In this document: positions 46,707 through 58,277 of the stretch, piece after piece | Numbering within the stretch: position 1 is the first letter of the stretch | Layout of the letters: every line of letters begins with the position of its first letter | Assembly: GCA_023053685.1 (NCBI GenBank) | Contig: JALIGW010000033.1 | Span: 161,501-225,500, forward strand | Reading direction: 5' to 3' | Origin: Diadophis punctatus similis | Taxonomy: Eukaryota > Chordata > Lepidosauria > Squamata > Dipsadidae | Length of the DNA stretch: 64,000 bases | Made by a program: the position numbers and the translations under genes | The notes under the pieces: generated by a model | Told to the model about the DNA's origin: nothing | The model's input: only the letters and a program-made list of their open reading frames with translations | Databases searched by the model: none

Positions 46707-46807
46707 ATCCCCAGTTTTAATTTCTGTCCAGCCTGGATGAAGCAAGGTCCTCTTGCTTTCCTACCTGCTGCCTGCCATACTGCCAAGTTTCTCTTCCATT
46801 CTATTCC

Positions 46808-46846
46808 CTTTCCTTCTCCTTCCCTTCCCTTCCCTTCCCCTCCCCA
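46808..46846. repeat. CCTT-rich low-complexity tract
   Basis: Tandem cccttccctt words. Confidence 0.85.
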
Positions 46847-48463
46847 TTACTTTGTTTTCTATGAAGCTGAGTTTATCATTCCTCCTTGCTACAAAATTTC
46901 AGTGGACCTACAAAAGACATAAGAACACCCTTTCCCCATTGTTTTGAATATTGTAATAACAGTAATTTATTAAACTTGTATATTGCAGTAGTAAAAAGTG
47001 TGCATTGCTATCAAAGGCATCAGCCAGTAAGTCTTGCCTTTCCTGAATGGAGGTGAAGAGCAAAAACCAAGGGAATGACCAATAATGACTTTTGGTGGTT
47101 GTGGTCTAGAGACAGAGTACCAAATTGAATCTGTTACTAATCCCCTGTAATCCAGATAGGAATTTCTGAAGTTGGTTTTGGAAATACCTAGGAGCAGCAT
47201 AGGACACAAATGGTTTAGGAATTGCACTAAATTTTAAAATTGAAACACCCACAAAGATTACCAAATACAGCTGAAAATGGCATTTTAGGCTATCAAATCT
47301 AATTGGTTGCTCAGTGCAGAAGTTTGAATTAAAACATTCCTGAGGGTGTTAGAATGCATCTAACAAAGGTGACATGAATTTTCAAAATCAGCATAGCGTT
47401 TTACGTTAATTATTTTGCTAAATTTTATTTTATTGATTTTATTTTTAAATAAATTTTATTAATTTTCAAATCTTTTCTTTAAAATGACAATTTCAAAAAT
47501 TCTTTAAGCAGTTCTACATTGTTACGAAGTTTGACTTTTGTTAGAGTATTGATACATTACACTAAATCTTATTTCATTTATCATAATTACAAATACATTT
47601 GTATTTACATATTTACATATTGCAATACTATTTTAGCTATCTCTTTTCTTTTTTCTAAATTTTAAACAATAGGGTGTTCTCAAATAATTTTTAGATGAAT
47701 ATAAGGAACTGGTCATATATCTATATATTATTTTCAACTAAACAATAAGGTAAAAACTGGTTTTTAAAACACTGTTGATTAGGTTGTTCTATTCATCCAA
47801 CAATGATAATTGTTTTAATATTGGCATCCTGATTTACTTGAACATGTTTAGATCTTATTTTGAGGAAATATTTTCATGAGCTGTTGATTTTGCATATAAT
47901 TGCTATCCATATAAAATATCCTTTTGTACATAATATGAAACAGAATAATTTGTTATGTGGTTTTATGTCAGGATGGAAAAATCAATCAACCTTTCTAGTA
48001 TTTATAAATCAGTGTAATTATTTAACATACTAATTACAAATTTCAAGTACTAATTTTACTAAATTACTCCAGTTTAATTGGACTGATCCTTTGCAAAGAA
48101 TTTCACTGCTGACATAAATAATCTGAGTCTATATCCTGATTTAGATAATGCATTTCAAGATTATCATTGAATGGACTATTATATGCTTTATGTAGTAAAG
48201 AGAATTTGTTGTGTCAGTTTCAGATTTAGGCTGATGCAGGTATTCTACAAATCTGTGAGGAAGGAGCTTTGAAAATCCATTTCAATCTTTTTTTTTCCTG
48301 TCAAATTGCAACTGAGTTCACTTGAATGCAGTTTCAATGGCTCAGGTACTGGAAATCCTGTGCAGTTAAGGATCCCAAAAAACATGAATTGCCAAATTTG
48401 CATATTGACAATGTCCTTGTAGGTTTTTCTATTACCAATTAGAGTTCATGGGTAATAAGAGAA
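46847..48463. other. AT-rich DNA, possibly L1 3'-UTR-like in part
   Basis: No gene was recognised. From about 47410 to 47720 the very AT-rich text (attttattgattttattttt, aaattttattaattttcaaa) resembles antisense L1 3' UTR sequence, but no coding match supports it. Confidence 0.3.
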
Positions 48464-48531
48464 GAGGTGATGGTGAACCTATGGCACGCGTGCCAGAGTT
48501 GGCACGCAAAGCCCTCTCTGTGGGCACGCAC

Positions 48532-48802
48532 CAGAGGTGGGTTCCTACCTGTTCTAACCGGTTCTTTAGAACCGTTAGTAAACCGGTGGTGATGTCATGG
48601 AGCCGGTTCTGTCGGTGCCGGTCCGTGGATGCTGCCATCTTGTTTTTGGCTTTTGCGCATGCGCAGAAGTTAATTTTTGCTTCTGCGCATGTGCAGAAGC
48701 TGAGTTTTTGGCACTCCACATGTGCCCGTGTGCAATGCGCGTGCAGCCACGCAGGGTGGGAGGAAGTGAACCGGCAGCGAGGTAAGTTAGAACCCACCCC
48801 TG
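48532..48802. mobile_element. hAT-type MITE with YY1/NRF1-like motifs
   Basis: Ends cagaggtgggttcctacc and tagaacccacccctg; target duplication gcacgcac (48524-48531) and gcacgcat (48803-48810), 7 of 8. It contains ctgccatcttg at 48632, a perfect NRF1-like tgcgcatgcgca at 48654-48665, and a splice-donor-like gaggtaagt at 48779-48787. Confidence 0.92.
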
Positions 48803-48974
48803 GCACGCATGCTGTCGCCAGCTGCTCCAGCTGGTCTTCATGCATGCAGGAGTGCTGGAAACCTGAAGACCAGCTGGCCGGTGCACATGGTCACCGGCCA
48901 GCTGGTCTTCGGGTTTCTAGCGGTCTGGCGCATGTGTGTTCCGGTTTGGGCACTCGGTGCCAAAAAGGTTAACA

Positions 48975-49145
48975 GATTTTTTTTGTTAACAGATTAACAG
49001 ATTCGGAAGGGACCTTGCAGGTCATCTAGTCCAACCCCCTGCCCAAGCAGGAGACATTTACATCTGCCTCTACCTAGAATCGAACTCACAACCTCCTGAT
49101 TGTGAGGCAAGAGCTCTACCTCTAGGCCACAGAAGTCATCCTCTG
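48975..49145 (-). mobile_element. tRNA-derived SINE with CR1-like tail
   Basis: Read on the minus strand: box A tggcctagaggtagagct, box B gtgagttcgattctagg, then a tail ggttggactagatgacctgc that matches CR1 3' ends (compare 9700-9740). This is the tRNA-CR1 SINE architecture, in which the tail recruits CR1 machinery. Tail repeats aacagatt lie at 48975-49003. Confidence 0.75.
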
Positions 49146-49160
49146 GTTCGCCATCACTGT

Positions 49161-49343
49161 CTTAGAATGTTGCTCTGGCAGCTCTTGAGGTAAATATATC
49201 TCTTCTCTTGATCCCCTCAAGAAATTTGGCTTCCTTTCTAAGGAAAAAGATCATGACAGTAAAGACTGGATTTAAAAAACAAAAGGAGCTTTGAGGAGAC
49301 CGGGACGAGGTGGAGGAAGTCTTACCAAGTGTCTCCATTAGGA
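49161..49343. other. Single-copy DNA, nothing recognised
   Basis: Short spacer between two elements. Confidence 0.5.
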
Positions 49344-49563
49344 ATTTATTTATTTTATTTATTTATTTTGGAATTCTTATATGCCGCCCAACTCCCTAAG
49401 GACTCAGGGCAGCGTACAACAGTGAGAAAATACAAGAATAACCAAAATCTAAAAAGTTAATTAAAAGCAAATATAAAAATTAAAACATAATATAGAAAAT
49501 CATCACCAACCATTCAACATCATACATACTTGGGGGGTGAGCTCGAGTGAGTTAAGCTCTTGC
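49344..49563 (-). mobile_element. L2-type LINE 3' UTR, antisense
   Basis: TTTA-type tail (49344-49370), then atgccgcccaactccctaag and gggtgagctcgagtgagtta, the latter shared with the 53631 copy at 53798. Little coding sequence remains. Confidence 0.8.
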
Positions 49564-50030
49564 CATAGAGGTACCAAAGATGTGCCTTTTATACAAGAAA
49601 GCATTATTCTTACGAATTCAGTTATTAGGTCAACAAGTGTTCATGAAAAGACTCTTGCCTTTACTGAACTTAAGCTGAACTTAAGCTGAACTTAACCTGC
49701 CTCCCCTGTCCCAGCAGAATGACAATTTTAGAACAATTTACCCATACAGGGATGCATTTCCAAATGATTTAAAAATTCTCAGCAATGTCCATGCTGGCCG
49801 GGAATTCTGGAAATTAAGGAAGCTGTTCTAGAACAAAAGTATATTAGTTATATTTCAAACATCTTGGTCAATTTAAGCTCTTCAATAACATACATAATGA
49901 ATTTTTAGTATTTGAAATGATCCATGAGGAGGATTACTATGGTCTGGTCTGTGTAACTGCTTGCTCCAGTGCAATTATGGGCCACTAACCATTCCTTAAG
50001 GAAAGGAACACATCACTTTGTCCTCTATCC
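49564..50030. other. Single-copy DNA, nothing recognised
   Basis: At 49785-49830 tccatgctggccgggaattc may be an old palindrome arm. No gene was recognised. Confidence 0.45.
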
Positions 50031-50038
50031 ACTCCTAG

Positions 50039-50318
50039 CAGAGGTGGGTTCCTACCGGTTCTAACCGGTTCTTTAGAACCGTTAGTAAACCGGTGGTGAT
50101 GTCATGAAGCCAGTTCTGTTGGTGCCGGTCCGTGGACGTCGCCATCTTGTTTTTTGCTTCTGCGCATGCGCAGAAGCTAATTTTTGCTTCTGTGCATGTG
50201 CAGAAGCTGAATTTTCGGCACTGCGCATGCACGCGGCTACACGGCACGCAGTCCACACATAGCCACGCAGCGTGGGAAGAAGCGAACCATCGGCGAGGTA
50301 AGTTAGAACCCACCCCTG
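50039..50318. mobile_element. hAT-type MITE with YY1/NRF1-like motifs
   Basis: Ends cagaggtgggttcctacc and tagaacccacccctg; target duplication actcctag (50031-50038) and actcccag (50319-50326), 7 of 8. It is a close copy of 48532-48802. Contains gtcgccatcttg (50138-50149), tgcgcatgcgca (50161-50172) and gaggtaagt (50295-50303). Confidence 0.92.
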
Positions 50319-50352
50319 ACTCCCAGTGTACCTTGAAAGCAATCTCATCTGA

Positions 50353-50505
50353 CTTTTTTTATTTATTGTTTGTCAGACATGTACAAGATAACAAGTATAG
50401 GTATGAACATAAACATGAACAAAGGAAGTAGATACAGATAAATGGGGACATTAAGACAGGGACGGTAGGCATGCTGGTGCACTTATGCACGTTCCCTTTA
50501 CAGAT
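50353..50505 (-). mobile_element. CR1 3' UTR fragment, antisense
   Basis: The text gacagggacggtaggcatgc and acttatgcacgttcccttta matches the CR1 3' UTR at 26395-26450. Confidence 0.75.
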
Positions 50506-50828
50506 TTTTGCTACTACATGTCAAAAGTAATGTTTTCCCAGTTCTCCTGGCACAGAAGCTGTTGTCTGTTTGGTTGCTGCATTTCCCTTTCATTGTAGAC
50601 AAAAGGCTGTTTTAATTGCTACTGGACTCTGTGGCATAAGTGCCCTTTCTCCCATCACCAATTGCTGTTTTTCTTGACCATTTTGTTCTGGGTTACTAGG
50701 ATGTTTTTATTCCTCTGGACAATGTCCAACCACTGGATCCTTTTGGTTAACAAGATCACTAGTGAAAAAATGAAGGGCTGAGCTTTGTTTTCATTTGTTT
50801 TTGAAAATTCCTTGGTAAAATGAAAGTC
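50506..50828. other. Single-copy DNA, nothing recognised
   Basis: No gene was recognised. Confidence 0.5.
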
Positions 50829-50841
50829 CTTCCTTCCTTCC

Positions 50842-50936
<95 letters not shown>

Positions 50937-50937
50937 C
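50829..50937. repeat. TTCC then TTTC microsatellite
   Basis: A short TTCC block followed by about 22 TTTC units. Confidence 0.97.
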
Positions 50938-51639
50938 CTTTAACCCAACTGACAGATAAAACTGTATCTCCTTGACTCCCCGCTTCCTTTTTTTATCATT
51001 GCATCAAGGGAGGTACCAAAGGGGAAGGTGTCAAGTATAAGTATCATTGCAGAGGGTCTCATACAAAAAGTCCATCGGTAGAGATTACATGTCATTAAAG
51101 ATGTCCCCAGAGCAAAGAAAGTGATGGATCCTTGCTTTCTCAACCCAGAAGGAAGAGTAAAGAAGCAAGGTATCTATCAGCAAAGGGACTATGATAAGCA
51201 TACTCAAGACACAACATCAGACATCCCTGTACTAAAGTAAAGAATGTAAAATCCAGTGAAGGATTTCTTAAGCCTACGCATAGGAATCAGACAGCTTAAT
51301 GTTCCGATGTAGGAAAAACCCTATTTCTGAAAAGAAAGTTGTTGTCGAAGAATATTTAAAAAGCACAGATCTACATTGCCTGACTATTTTACCTTTTTCC
51401 AAACCCTTCAGTCTTGGAACAGTGGGTCCAGATGGCAGGCTTCAAGTGCTACTAATAAAAATGGGATTCCTTCCCCCCCCCCAAAAAAAATACTTTCTTA
51501 TAAAATAAAAGAAAAGGAAAACAACAGGGAAGTCGCAAAAGAAACATTTCATGAAAAAACAAAGATAACTGTGTGTGAAAAGTTTTGTCTGGAATTACTT
51601 CATATTTGGAATATAGGATTGGTTTCACTTTATCTGATC
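50938..51639. other. Single-copy DNA, nothing recognised
   Basis: A C run at 51474-51482 and an A run lie side by side. No gene was recognised. Confidence 0.45.
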
Positions 51640-51838
51640 ACCTTTTGTGACCTTCTGACAAGCAAAGTCAAGAGGGAAGTCAGATTCACTTAACAACCAT
51701 GTTACGGTCTTAACAATTCACTTAACATCCGTAACAAGAAAGGTCACAAAATAGGGCAAAACTCACTTAACAATTGTTTCCCTTTACAACAGAAATTTTA
51801 GGCTCAATTGTAGTCGTAAGTCAAGGGCTACCTATAAT
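51640..51838. mobile_element. Partial TA-type MITE
   Basis: The words aacaaccatgttacggtctt, acttaacaattgtttccctt and gtcgtaagtcaagggctacc correspond to one half of the 37514-37900 element. One terminus (ggctacctata) is kept. Confidence 0.7.
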
Positions 51839-53470
51839 GTATTTCCTCCAAGAAATCTCCTTTCTGTTATTGTTAAAAATCTTCTTTACGAATCGTGTCT
51901 CAAGCCAGATTCCCATTTTAGGAATACTTGGGCATAGTATGCTTCAGCCTGCAACACTGAAGAGGAGACTTTATGAATACAGATTTTTAAATGCTGTTTA
52001 TGGGTACAGCCAGCCAGCGAAATATGTGACAACAAGCCTCCAACATCTTTTAATGTATTAGGGGTCAAAAATAGAAAGGATTGTGTTGTAAGCTCTGTGG
52101 GGGTGTGAATGGGATGGATTTCAGGAAATCATACCTGTTCCAGAATGAAACTCCCTACGAATGGAAATGGAAATAGCGTAACAGAATATGTGCCAGGAAT
52201 TTGTATCAACTGCCAAAGGATTGGATAGTTTAGAAAGCTCCATTCCAACCCATCAGTTCAACGGCTAATCCAGCCCAAGAATAAGATGCGTGGCAGTAAC
52301 TCAGTGGAATAGATACAACAATAGAGCAATATTTATGAGGGAAAGAGAACATAAGGTACAATGTGAAAACAATGAGAGTGAAAAAGAGACAGGCAGGCAG
52401 AGACAGAGAGGTAGAGTGCTACTGGAACAGATTCCTAGGTCATAATCAGCAGGTTTAAGTAAAGTGGTAACATGAACAGCAGGTGGCATTACTGCTTTCA
52501 GGCATAGTGTAAATACTTCTGCCAATATGCTGGTTTTCCCATGGAACTGTATGGAGTAGCAAAGAGATGGAATTGTCAAACAATGATAATGATTCACATC
52601 TTACATTCTAACTAGCCATTTTTATCAGGTTGACCATCTGTAGTGATGAGCACACAATTAAGTATATCAAGCAAGTGAATTGCAGATACCCAGAATATAA
52701 AGGTGATTGAAACAGATCTGTAGAAGGCATATATTTTTAACCCGTGGCGTTCCAATTCAATGTGCATGGAATCCACTTGAGAAAGCTGATGTTCTGTTAT
52801 CCTGGCAATGTAATTGCTGGCTATGTAAAATCTGAGCTATTCCCTGCTTCTTGGATGACCAAGAGGATGTCAGTCATACTAAAGTGTTAATATTGGAGAA
52901 GAAAAAGAAGTGCGCCTCCCTGTCATAAAGGAGGACAGAGGGTCAGTCAGTACTAGCCCCACATGTGATAATTAATTAATAATTAATCCTCTTCGCCTTG
53001 AACATTAAAAAAAAATCTAGGCTTTTGGTTTGCCCTTTGATAGTACGTAGTTTCCTTTAACTTCAGTAAGAAAGGGTAAATTGGGTAAGGCTCAAAGCTC
53101 CCTTAGCTAGATAAACTTCAAATCCAGGGATCCTTAGATATAGACAGTTGATTAGAAATGTATACATTAAGACATCTAACAGCACCTATAAATTTAGCAA
53201 GTAGATTACACATATTTTGTGACTAAATAAATGTTTATTTGTATACTTTGTCCCAGTTGTCTAAAATTGATTTTCTTTCCAGAGCCTTGTATCAGGGAAG
53301 ACCGGATGTGACTGATTTTGTCTCTTTGTTACAATCCCCACCTTTCTTCATTATACTTTTAATGTAGCAAATGCTTATAGATTTCCTTCACCCGTATAGC
53401 ATTTGAGGATTAGAGGAGAAGGTAGGTACAAATTTGCCAAATGTTCAGTGGGAGAGAAGAGGACTGACAT
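51839..53470. other. Single-copy DNA, nothing recognised
   Basis: About 1.6 kb without recognised elements. Confidence 0.5.
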
Positions 53471-53473
53471 CAG

Positions 53474-53630
<157 letters not shown>

Positions 53631-54133
53631 TATGGTGTTCTTATATGCCGCCCAACTCCCGAAGGACTCAGGGCGGCGTACAACAGAAAAAAATACAAGA
53701 CACCAATTTATAAAATCACATTAAAAAACAGATATAAAAATTAAAAACACAATATTTAAAAACATCCAATACTCATTCAACAACCATACATACTTGGGGG
53801 TGAGCTCGAGTGGATTAAGCTCTGCCCCCAGCCTGCAGGAAAAGCCATGTCTTGACAGCTTTCGGAAGGCCAGCAGAGTGGGGATAGTTCGGGTCTCTGG
53901 GGGAAGTTGGTTCCAGAGCACGGGGCCTACCACAGAGAAGGCTCTCCCCCTAGGGCCCGCCAGGCGGCATTGCTTGGCCGACGGGACCTGGAGGAGGCCA
54001 ACTCTGTGGGCCCTAACCGGTCGAAGGGAAGTATGAGGCAGAATGCGGTCCCGGAGATAACCTGGTCCTAAGCCATGAAGGGCTTTAAAGATGGTGATCA
54101 ACACCTTGAATTGGACCCGGAGACCGATGGGCA
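53631..54133 (-). mobile_element. L2-type LINE 3' end, antisense
   Basis: The 3' UTR landmark atgccgcccaactcccgaag is followed on the minus strand by a long coding match: VQFKVLITIFKALHGLGPG, then RVGLLQVPSAKQCRLAGPR and GRAFSVVGPVLWNQLPPET. It has the cleanest L2 frame in the window (about 150 residues open). It is 5'-truncated near 54133. Confidence 0.88.
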
Positions 54134-54605
54134 CTTTCATGAACACTTGTTGACCGATTATTATCAGGAACAATTCCTAAACCACTGGCATACACAAAAC
54201 TATTTTCATTCTGACATTTTTAGTAGAAACCATTCAGGTGGCTTTTTTTTTAATGGTTTGTGGACACATATGATAGCTCTTTAGCTATCTAACTGGAAGC
54301 AAGAGAGGGAGATGAAGAGGCAAGAGAAGGACAAAAGAGAAAGAAAACAGAGAGAGTGGACAAAAGAATCTGTGGACTTTAGATTTTGCAATATGGCCTC
54401 AGCTAATTACATTCAAAACTTATTTTAAATGTACTGGCATTTCAGTTACATGTATTATAAGAGAAAAAACTGTAGAAGTGTGAATATTTTCCTGGCTGAA
54501 TAGATTAACCTGGTTGTTTTAAATAGTTATGTCTGTAGTATGTTTCCTATATCTCGTTGAAATTACGGTTCTTGTTTTCTTGCTTCATGAAGAAGATATG
54601 TAAAT
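54134..54605. other. Single-copy DNA, nothing recognised
   Basis: A GA-rich patch lies at 54295-54360. No gene was recognised. Confidence 0.45.
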
Positions 54606-54609
54606 GCCT

Positions 54610-54668
54610 TGTGCCAGGGGGATAGCGGAGTTAATGTACTTCAATATCTACCCCCTATCCCCTGGCTT
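54610..54668. other. Imperfect hairpin
   Basis: The segment gtgccagggggatagc pairs with ctaccccctatcccctggct across a short AT-rich middle (aatgtacttcaatat). It may be a foldback relic or a pre-miRNA-like hairpin. No terminal features of a transposon were found. Confidence 0.4.
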
Positions 54669-55379
54669 GTGTGGTAACTTAAAGACTAAGTATGTTTATT
54701 ACCACACGAGTAAGGTACTATATTACTCTTTATTATCATTCTTCCAATAAAGTTATTTAGATTGGATAATCTATTGAGCATAAACATTTTCAATGTTTTG
54801 GTTTTAAAATGTTTTGTCTTATCAACCAAATTCCCAGATGGAACATTTGTTGTGCAATTGCTGGACTTTATTATTCACAAATTTTTGCAAGGGGAGTGGG
54901 TGACATCATTTATTCGGACCTTCTCTCATGGCTTCTTTTACAGTATTTCTTTCCAAAGGAAAAAAAATCACTGAAGAGGAACGGAGAGAAGAGCTGCACA
55001 ATGCTTTTTGCCCAATAGCACTAGGATCTTTCCTTCCAGAATTATCCTGTGTTAAATTAGCCTCTCTCAATATGTGAAAACTTTCTATTTGTCATTACTG
55101 TGATCATTTGAAGAAGAGTTCTGTGCAATTTTTAACACTGCTGTTATTGTTCTAAACATTCATTCTTGTCATAATGTATTGTTTGAATGGCTGATTCTTC
55201 AGCTAGATCACGTGAGCTGAAATTCTGAGCAAGTGGAGGAGAGTAACAGTGGAAGATATCTAAAGACAGAGAAGGCAGGGTCTTGACAAGCAAGGCAGAT
55301 GAATTAGTATCTCTGTATGGCAGGGGAAGGGGGAGAAGAACCCCCTCCTCATACTGATTGAGCTTCTGCACAGTAATAG
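54669..55379. other. Single-copy DNA, nothing recognised
   Basis: No gene was recognised. Confidence 0.5.
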
Positions 55380-55515
55380 GCACCTGCCTTGGGCTGGGAG
55401 GAGGCTAGTTTGCAGCAACAGCTGGTAAGAGGCCTAAATATGATTAATTAATGCTGCAGGGGGAAAAAATCACAGATGCAATTAAGATTTATGATATGTG
55501 GGAAGATGCAGGACA
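55380..55515. promoter_or_regulatory. Candidate conserved non-coding element
   Basis: A compact complex block with atatgattaattaatgctgc and gcaattaagatttatgatatg (TAAT-rich) and gcaacagctgg (E-box). The regulatory role is speculative. Confidence 0.2.
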
Positions 55516-56029
55516 CAGAAGAAGGGAGGAGGCAGATAACTTTTCATACTAAAAGGTGTATGCAAGAGGGCACCTGAAGCTAGAGGAAATGAAGGACTTG
55601 CATAAGAGATTATAAAGATTATGCAGAGAAAAAGAACCATATGTCTTACTACAGTTCTTAATGGTTAGATGATAGATAGATAGCTATTTACTGAAAGCCT
55701 AACTTACTTTCTATGTAGAGCTTAGAGTGCAGCCAGAGATAAATACTCAGAGATTGTTATAAGATCTAATTTTGAAACATGCATTCTATTATGATGAGGG
55801 AAAGATTAAAGGTAAACTTGTTTAAGTCAAGCGCAAGCTCTGGTGAATAGGCAAGGCCATACCAGGTTAGTACATGGACTGTGAGAAAATCACAAGGCTG
55901 AAGGCCTTGACTTAGAATTCAGAACAAGAGAAAAAGCAATGGTAATACACTTTCATATTACTTTTTTGGTTTTGTCAGTGCCTTGCTTCTTAAAGATTAG
56001 GCAAGACCATGTCCTTGGGCAACAGAGAG
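55516..56029. other. Single-copy DNA, nothing recognised
   Basis: No gene was recognised; a short GATA run lies near 55668-55682. Confidence 0.5.
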
Positions 56030-56200
56030 ATCGATTGATTTGATTGATTGATTGATTATGAACCATCAAGTCATTTTTGACCCCTTACATAATCAGATTT
56101 TCTCCATGATGATCTGTCCCTTATCTTGTCTCTCAGGTCTTTCAGCATTGCACCTGTTGACCCTATAACTAAGTCCATCCACCTGCTGATCATAGATTTT
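56030..56200 (-). mobile_element. Possible RTE-type LINE 3' fragment
   Basis: A GATT tail (56034-56058) is followed by accatcaagtcatttttgac and tctccatgatgatctgtccc. This looks like a worn 3' end of a non-BovB RTE-type LINE. There is no coding support. Confidence 0.35.
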
Positions 56201-56982
56201 AAAAATTAAATGACCTCCCAATAATATTGTCTTGCCCTTGGGTTATAGCCCCCAGCAGCTTAGGAGGATAATAGTGGTGTGCTGACATAGAATACAGGAA
56301 AAAGAAATAACTCAAAATAAATCTCAGCTAGCAAAATATATATGACAAAATATATATGACTGATATGATATTCAACATGATCTTTGCTTATGAGTAAGGA
56401 AATGAAAAGAGCATTATTTGAATTTGGACATTTAAAACCCATATACTAAACAGGCATTATTGTCTCGAGTAGCAGAAATTCTAATCTATATGCATATTTA
56501 TGTTATTTATTGACCCTTTGTTAGACCTGATGATGATGACACCAGTCATCAGTCTTTTAACATATGACAGTTATCTTCTCGGCTGGTACCTTGCCTCTTT
56601 TGTTTTCATATCATTGTCTCTTTCTTGCATATGTTATTTGTAACTTGCTATCTCTATGGTTTTTTTCCTAGTAAAGAATATGATTAATAATTTACTTTAT
56701 GTTTAACAGTCATTGGATCTGTCACAGAGAATAATAAGACATTTCAAGCTCAGGGGCATCAGCCAGTCACTGGCATAATGTGCAGTGATTGGAAATCTCC
56801 AGCTTGAATTTTGTCTCTGCCACATAGTTGCTTGTTGGTCTTAAGCAAGAGGTAAAAGCTTTGTGCAAGCTTTCCAGGTTTCCAGAAAAAGCAGGTGATG
56901 AGGAAGAATGAAGACCCAAGTTAGGCCAGATATTATAATAATGAAAGTCAATCAGTCAGTCTGTTTCAAGATGGAAATTATA
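56201..56982. other. Single-copy DNA, nothing recognised
   Basis: Duplicated words tatatatgac at 56336-56358. No gene was recognised. Confidence 0.5.
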
Positions 56983-57046
56983 CAGAGGTCTTCAAACTTG
57001 GCAACTTTAAGACTTGTGGACTTCAACTCCCAGAATTCTCTAGCCA
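56983..57046. mobile_element. Half of a palindromic hAT-type MITE
   Basis: Only the left arm remains: cagaggtcttcaaacttggc through cagaattctctagccagc. The mirror arm is missing. Confidence 0.8.
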
Positions 57047-57086
57047 GCATGGCATGGACTAGGATTTATTTTCAAAGAAAACTTTT

Positions 57087-57130
57087 CCTTCCTTCCTTCC
57101 TTCCTTCCTTCCTTCCTTCCTTCCTTCCTG
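57087..57130. repeat. TTCC microsatellite
   Basis: About 11 tandem ttcc units. Confidence 0.95.
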
Positions 57131-57177
57131 TTTTATACCCTGCCCCACTCTTAACAAACACTGGGAAAGGTACAAGT

Positions 57178-57388
57178 CAGGGGTGGGTTCCTCCCGGTTC
57201 GGACCTGATCGCCCGAACCGGTAGCAACCCGCTGGTGACATCACTGTCGGTGCCGTTCCGTGCGTGCCGCCATTTTGGGGGGGGATTTTTCCCCTTCCGC
57301 AGCTTGAAAAAGGGCCCTCCCTGAGCTTCTCAGCTGTGTTTCAGCTAATTCCTGCTTCTGAGCATGCACGGAAGGCAAATCGCACGGG
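57178..57388. mobile_element. hAT-type MITE, right end cut off
   Basis: It starts caggggtgggttcctcccgg and contains a YY1-like gccgccattttg at 57266 and tgagcatgcacgg near 57359. The right terminus is missing where the next MITE begins. Confidence 0.75.
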
Positions 57389-57698
57389 CAGTGGTGGGTT
57401 CCTACTGGTGCGGTCCAGTGCGTAGCTCCGGTAGGGAGCAGCCGATTGCGCAATTTGCGTGTGACCGCTCCGGTGCTGTTTTCGCTGGTCCGTTGCACAC
57501 GTCGCCATTTTAAAATAATTTTTGGGCTTTTTTGCTTCTGCGCATGCGCGGAAGCAAAATCTCGCTGAAATCTCGTGAGGGGACACACGTGTGTGTGAGA
57601 TTTTGGCGAGATTTTGCTTCTGTGCATGCGCAGAAGCAAAATTGCGCGCACGCGCGCATCCCCTCACAAGATTTCGGCAAGATTTTGCTTCCGTGCAT
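57389..57698. mobile_element. hAT-type MITE, truncated, palindrome array
   Basis: It starts cagtggtgggttcctactgg and matches 12639-13071 in reverse. It contains cgtcgccatttt (57500), a full NRF1-like tgcgcatgcgcg (57539) and repeated gcttctg...gcagaagcaaaat hairpins. The right end is lost near 57698. Confidence 0.85.
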
Positions 57699-57732
57699 GA
57701 TCACAATCATCCTTAAAATTAATCTAATTGAC

Positions 57733-57760
57733 TCCCAATCCCAATCCCAATCCCAATCTA
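57733..57760. repeat. CCCAAT short tandem repeat
   Basis: Four to five tandem cccaat units. Confidence 0.85.
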
Positions 57761-57974
57761 AGAGTTCAGCTAAAGTACTTTGCTTTTTTTGTAAATGCCT
57801 AATGGGTCCCAATCAACTATACTTCCACATGGAGAGGCTTTCCTACAATGGGGACTGCTACAGACAAGGCCTATTGCTTTGCACTTGCATCTCAGAGGGA
57901 GAGGGAATCTGAAAGAGTCTTTGCTTTGATAATAGGATCAAATAGTTGGTTTGCCTGATACATCCCAAAGTTGC

Positions 57975-58230
57975 ATTATAAAGAGCTTTAAAGATGGTAA
58001 CCAGGACTCTGAACTGGGCCTAGAAGTTAACTGGCAACCAATGCCATAACTTCACATAAATCTTTATTTTAGCTAGCAAAAGTTGTTTCATCCAATGCTA
58101 GACCACCTTCAAAGGCATTCCAATGTATAGCATAATACAGTAGTCTGGTCAAGTTATGATCAGAGCATGGATTCTTTTTCAGGTCATCTTGGTTCAAGTT
58201 GGGTCACAATTGGTGCACTAGGTATAAGTG
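57975..58230 (-). mobile_element. Worn L2-related LINE fragment
   Basis: The text ctttaaagatggtaaccagg continues in the manner of the L2 edge at 54085 (ctttaaagatggtgatcaac). It goes on with ccaatgcataacttcac-like and gtagtctggtcaagttatga words. It is old and without an open frame. Confidence 0.4.
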
Positions 58231-58277
58231 GCGGAAAACACCCCAAACATATTTCCCTTGTTTCAGTCCCGGAAAAG

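Larger units (their letters stand above)
48465..49160. mobile_element. hAT element hosting two nested insertions
   Basis: The left end is ggtgatggtgaacctatggc and the right end ggttcgccatcactg (49146-49160), inverted copies. The body contains a MITE (48532-48802) and, just inside the right end, an antisense CR1-tailed SINE (about 48975-49145). It belongs to the same group as 24855-25295. No clean outer target duplication could be read. Confidence 0.8.
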
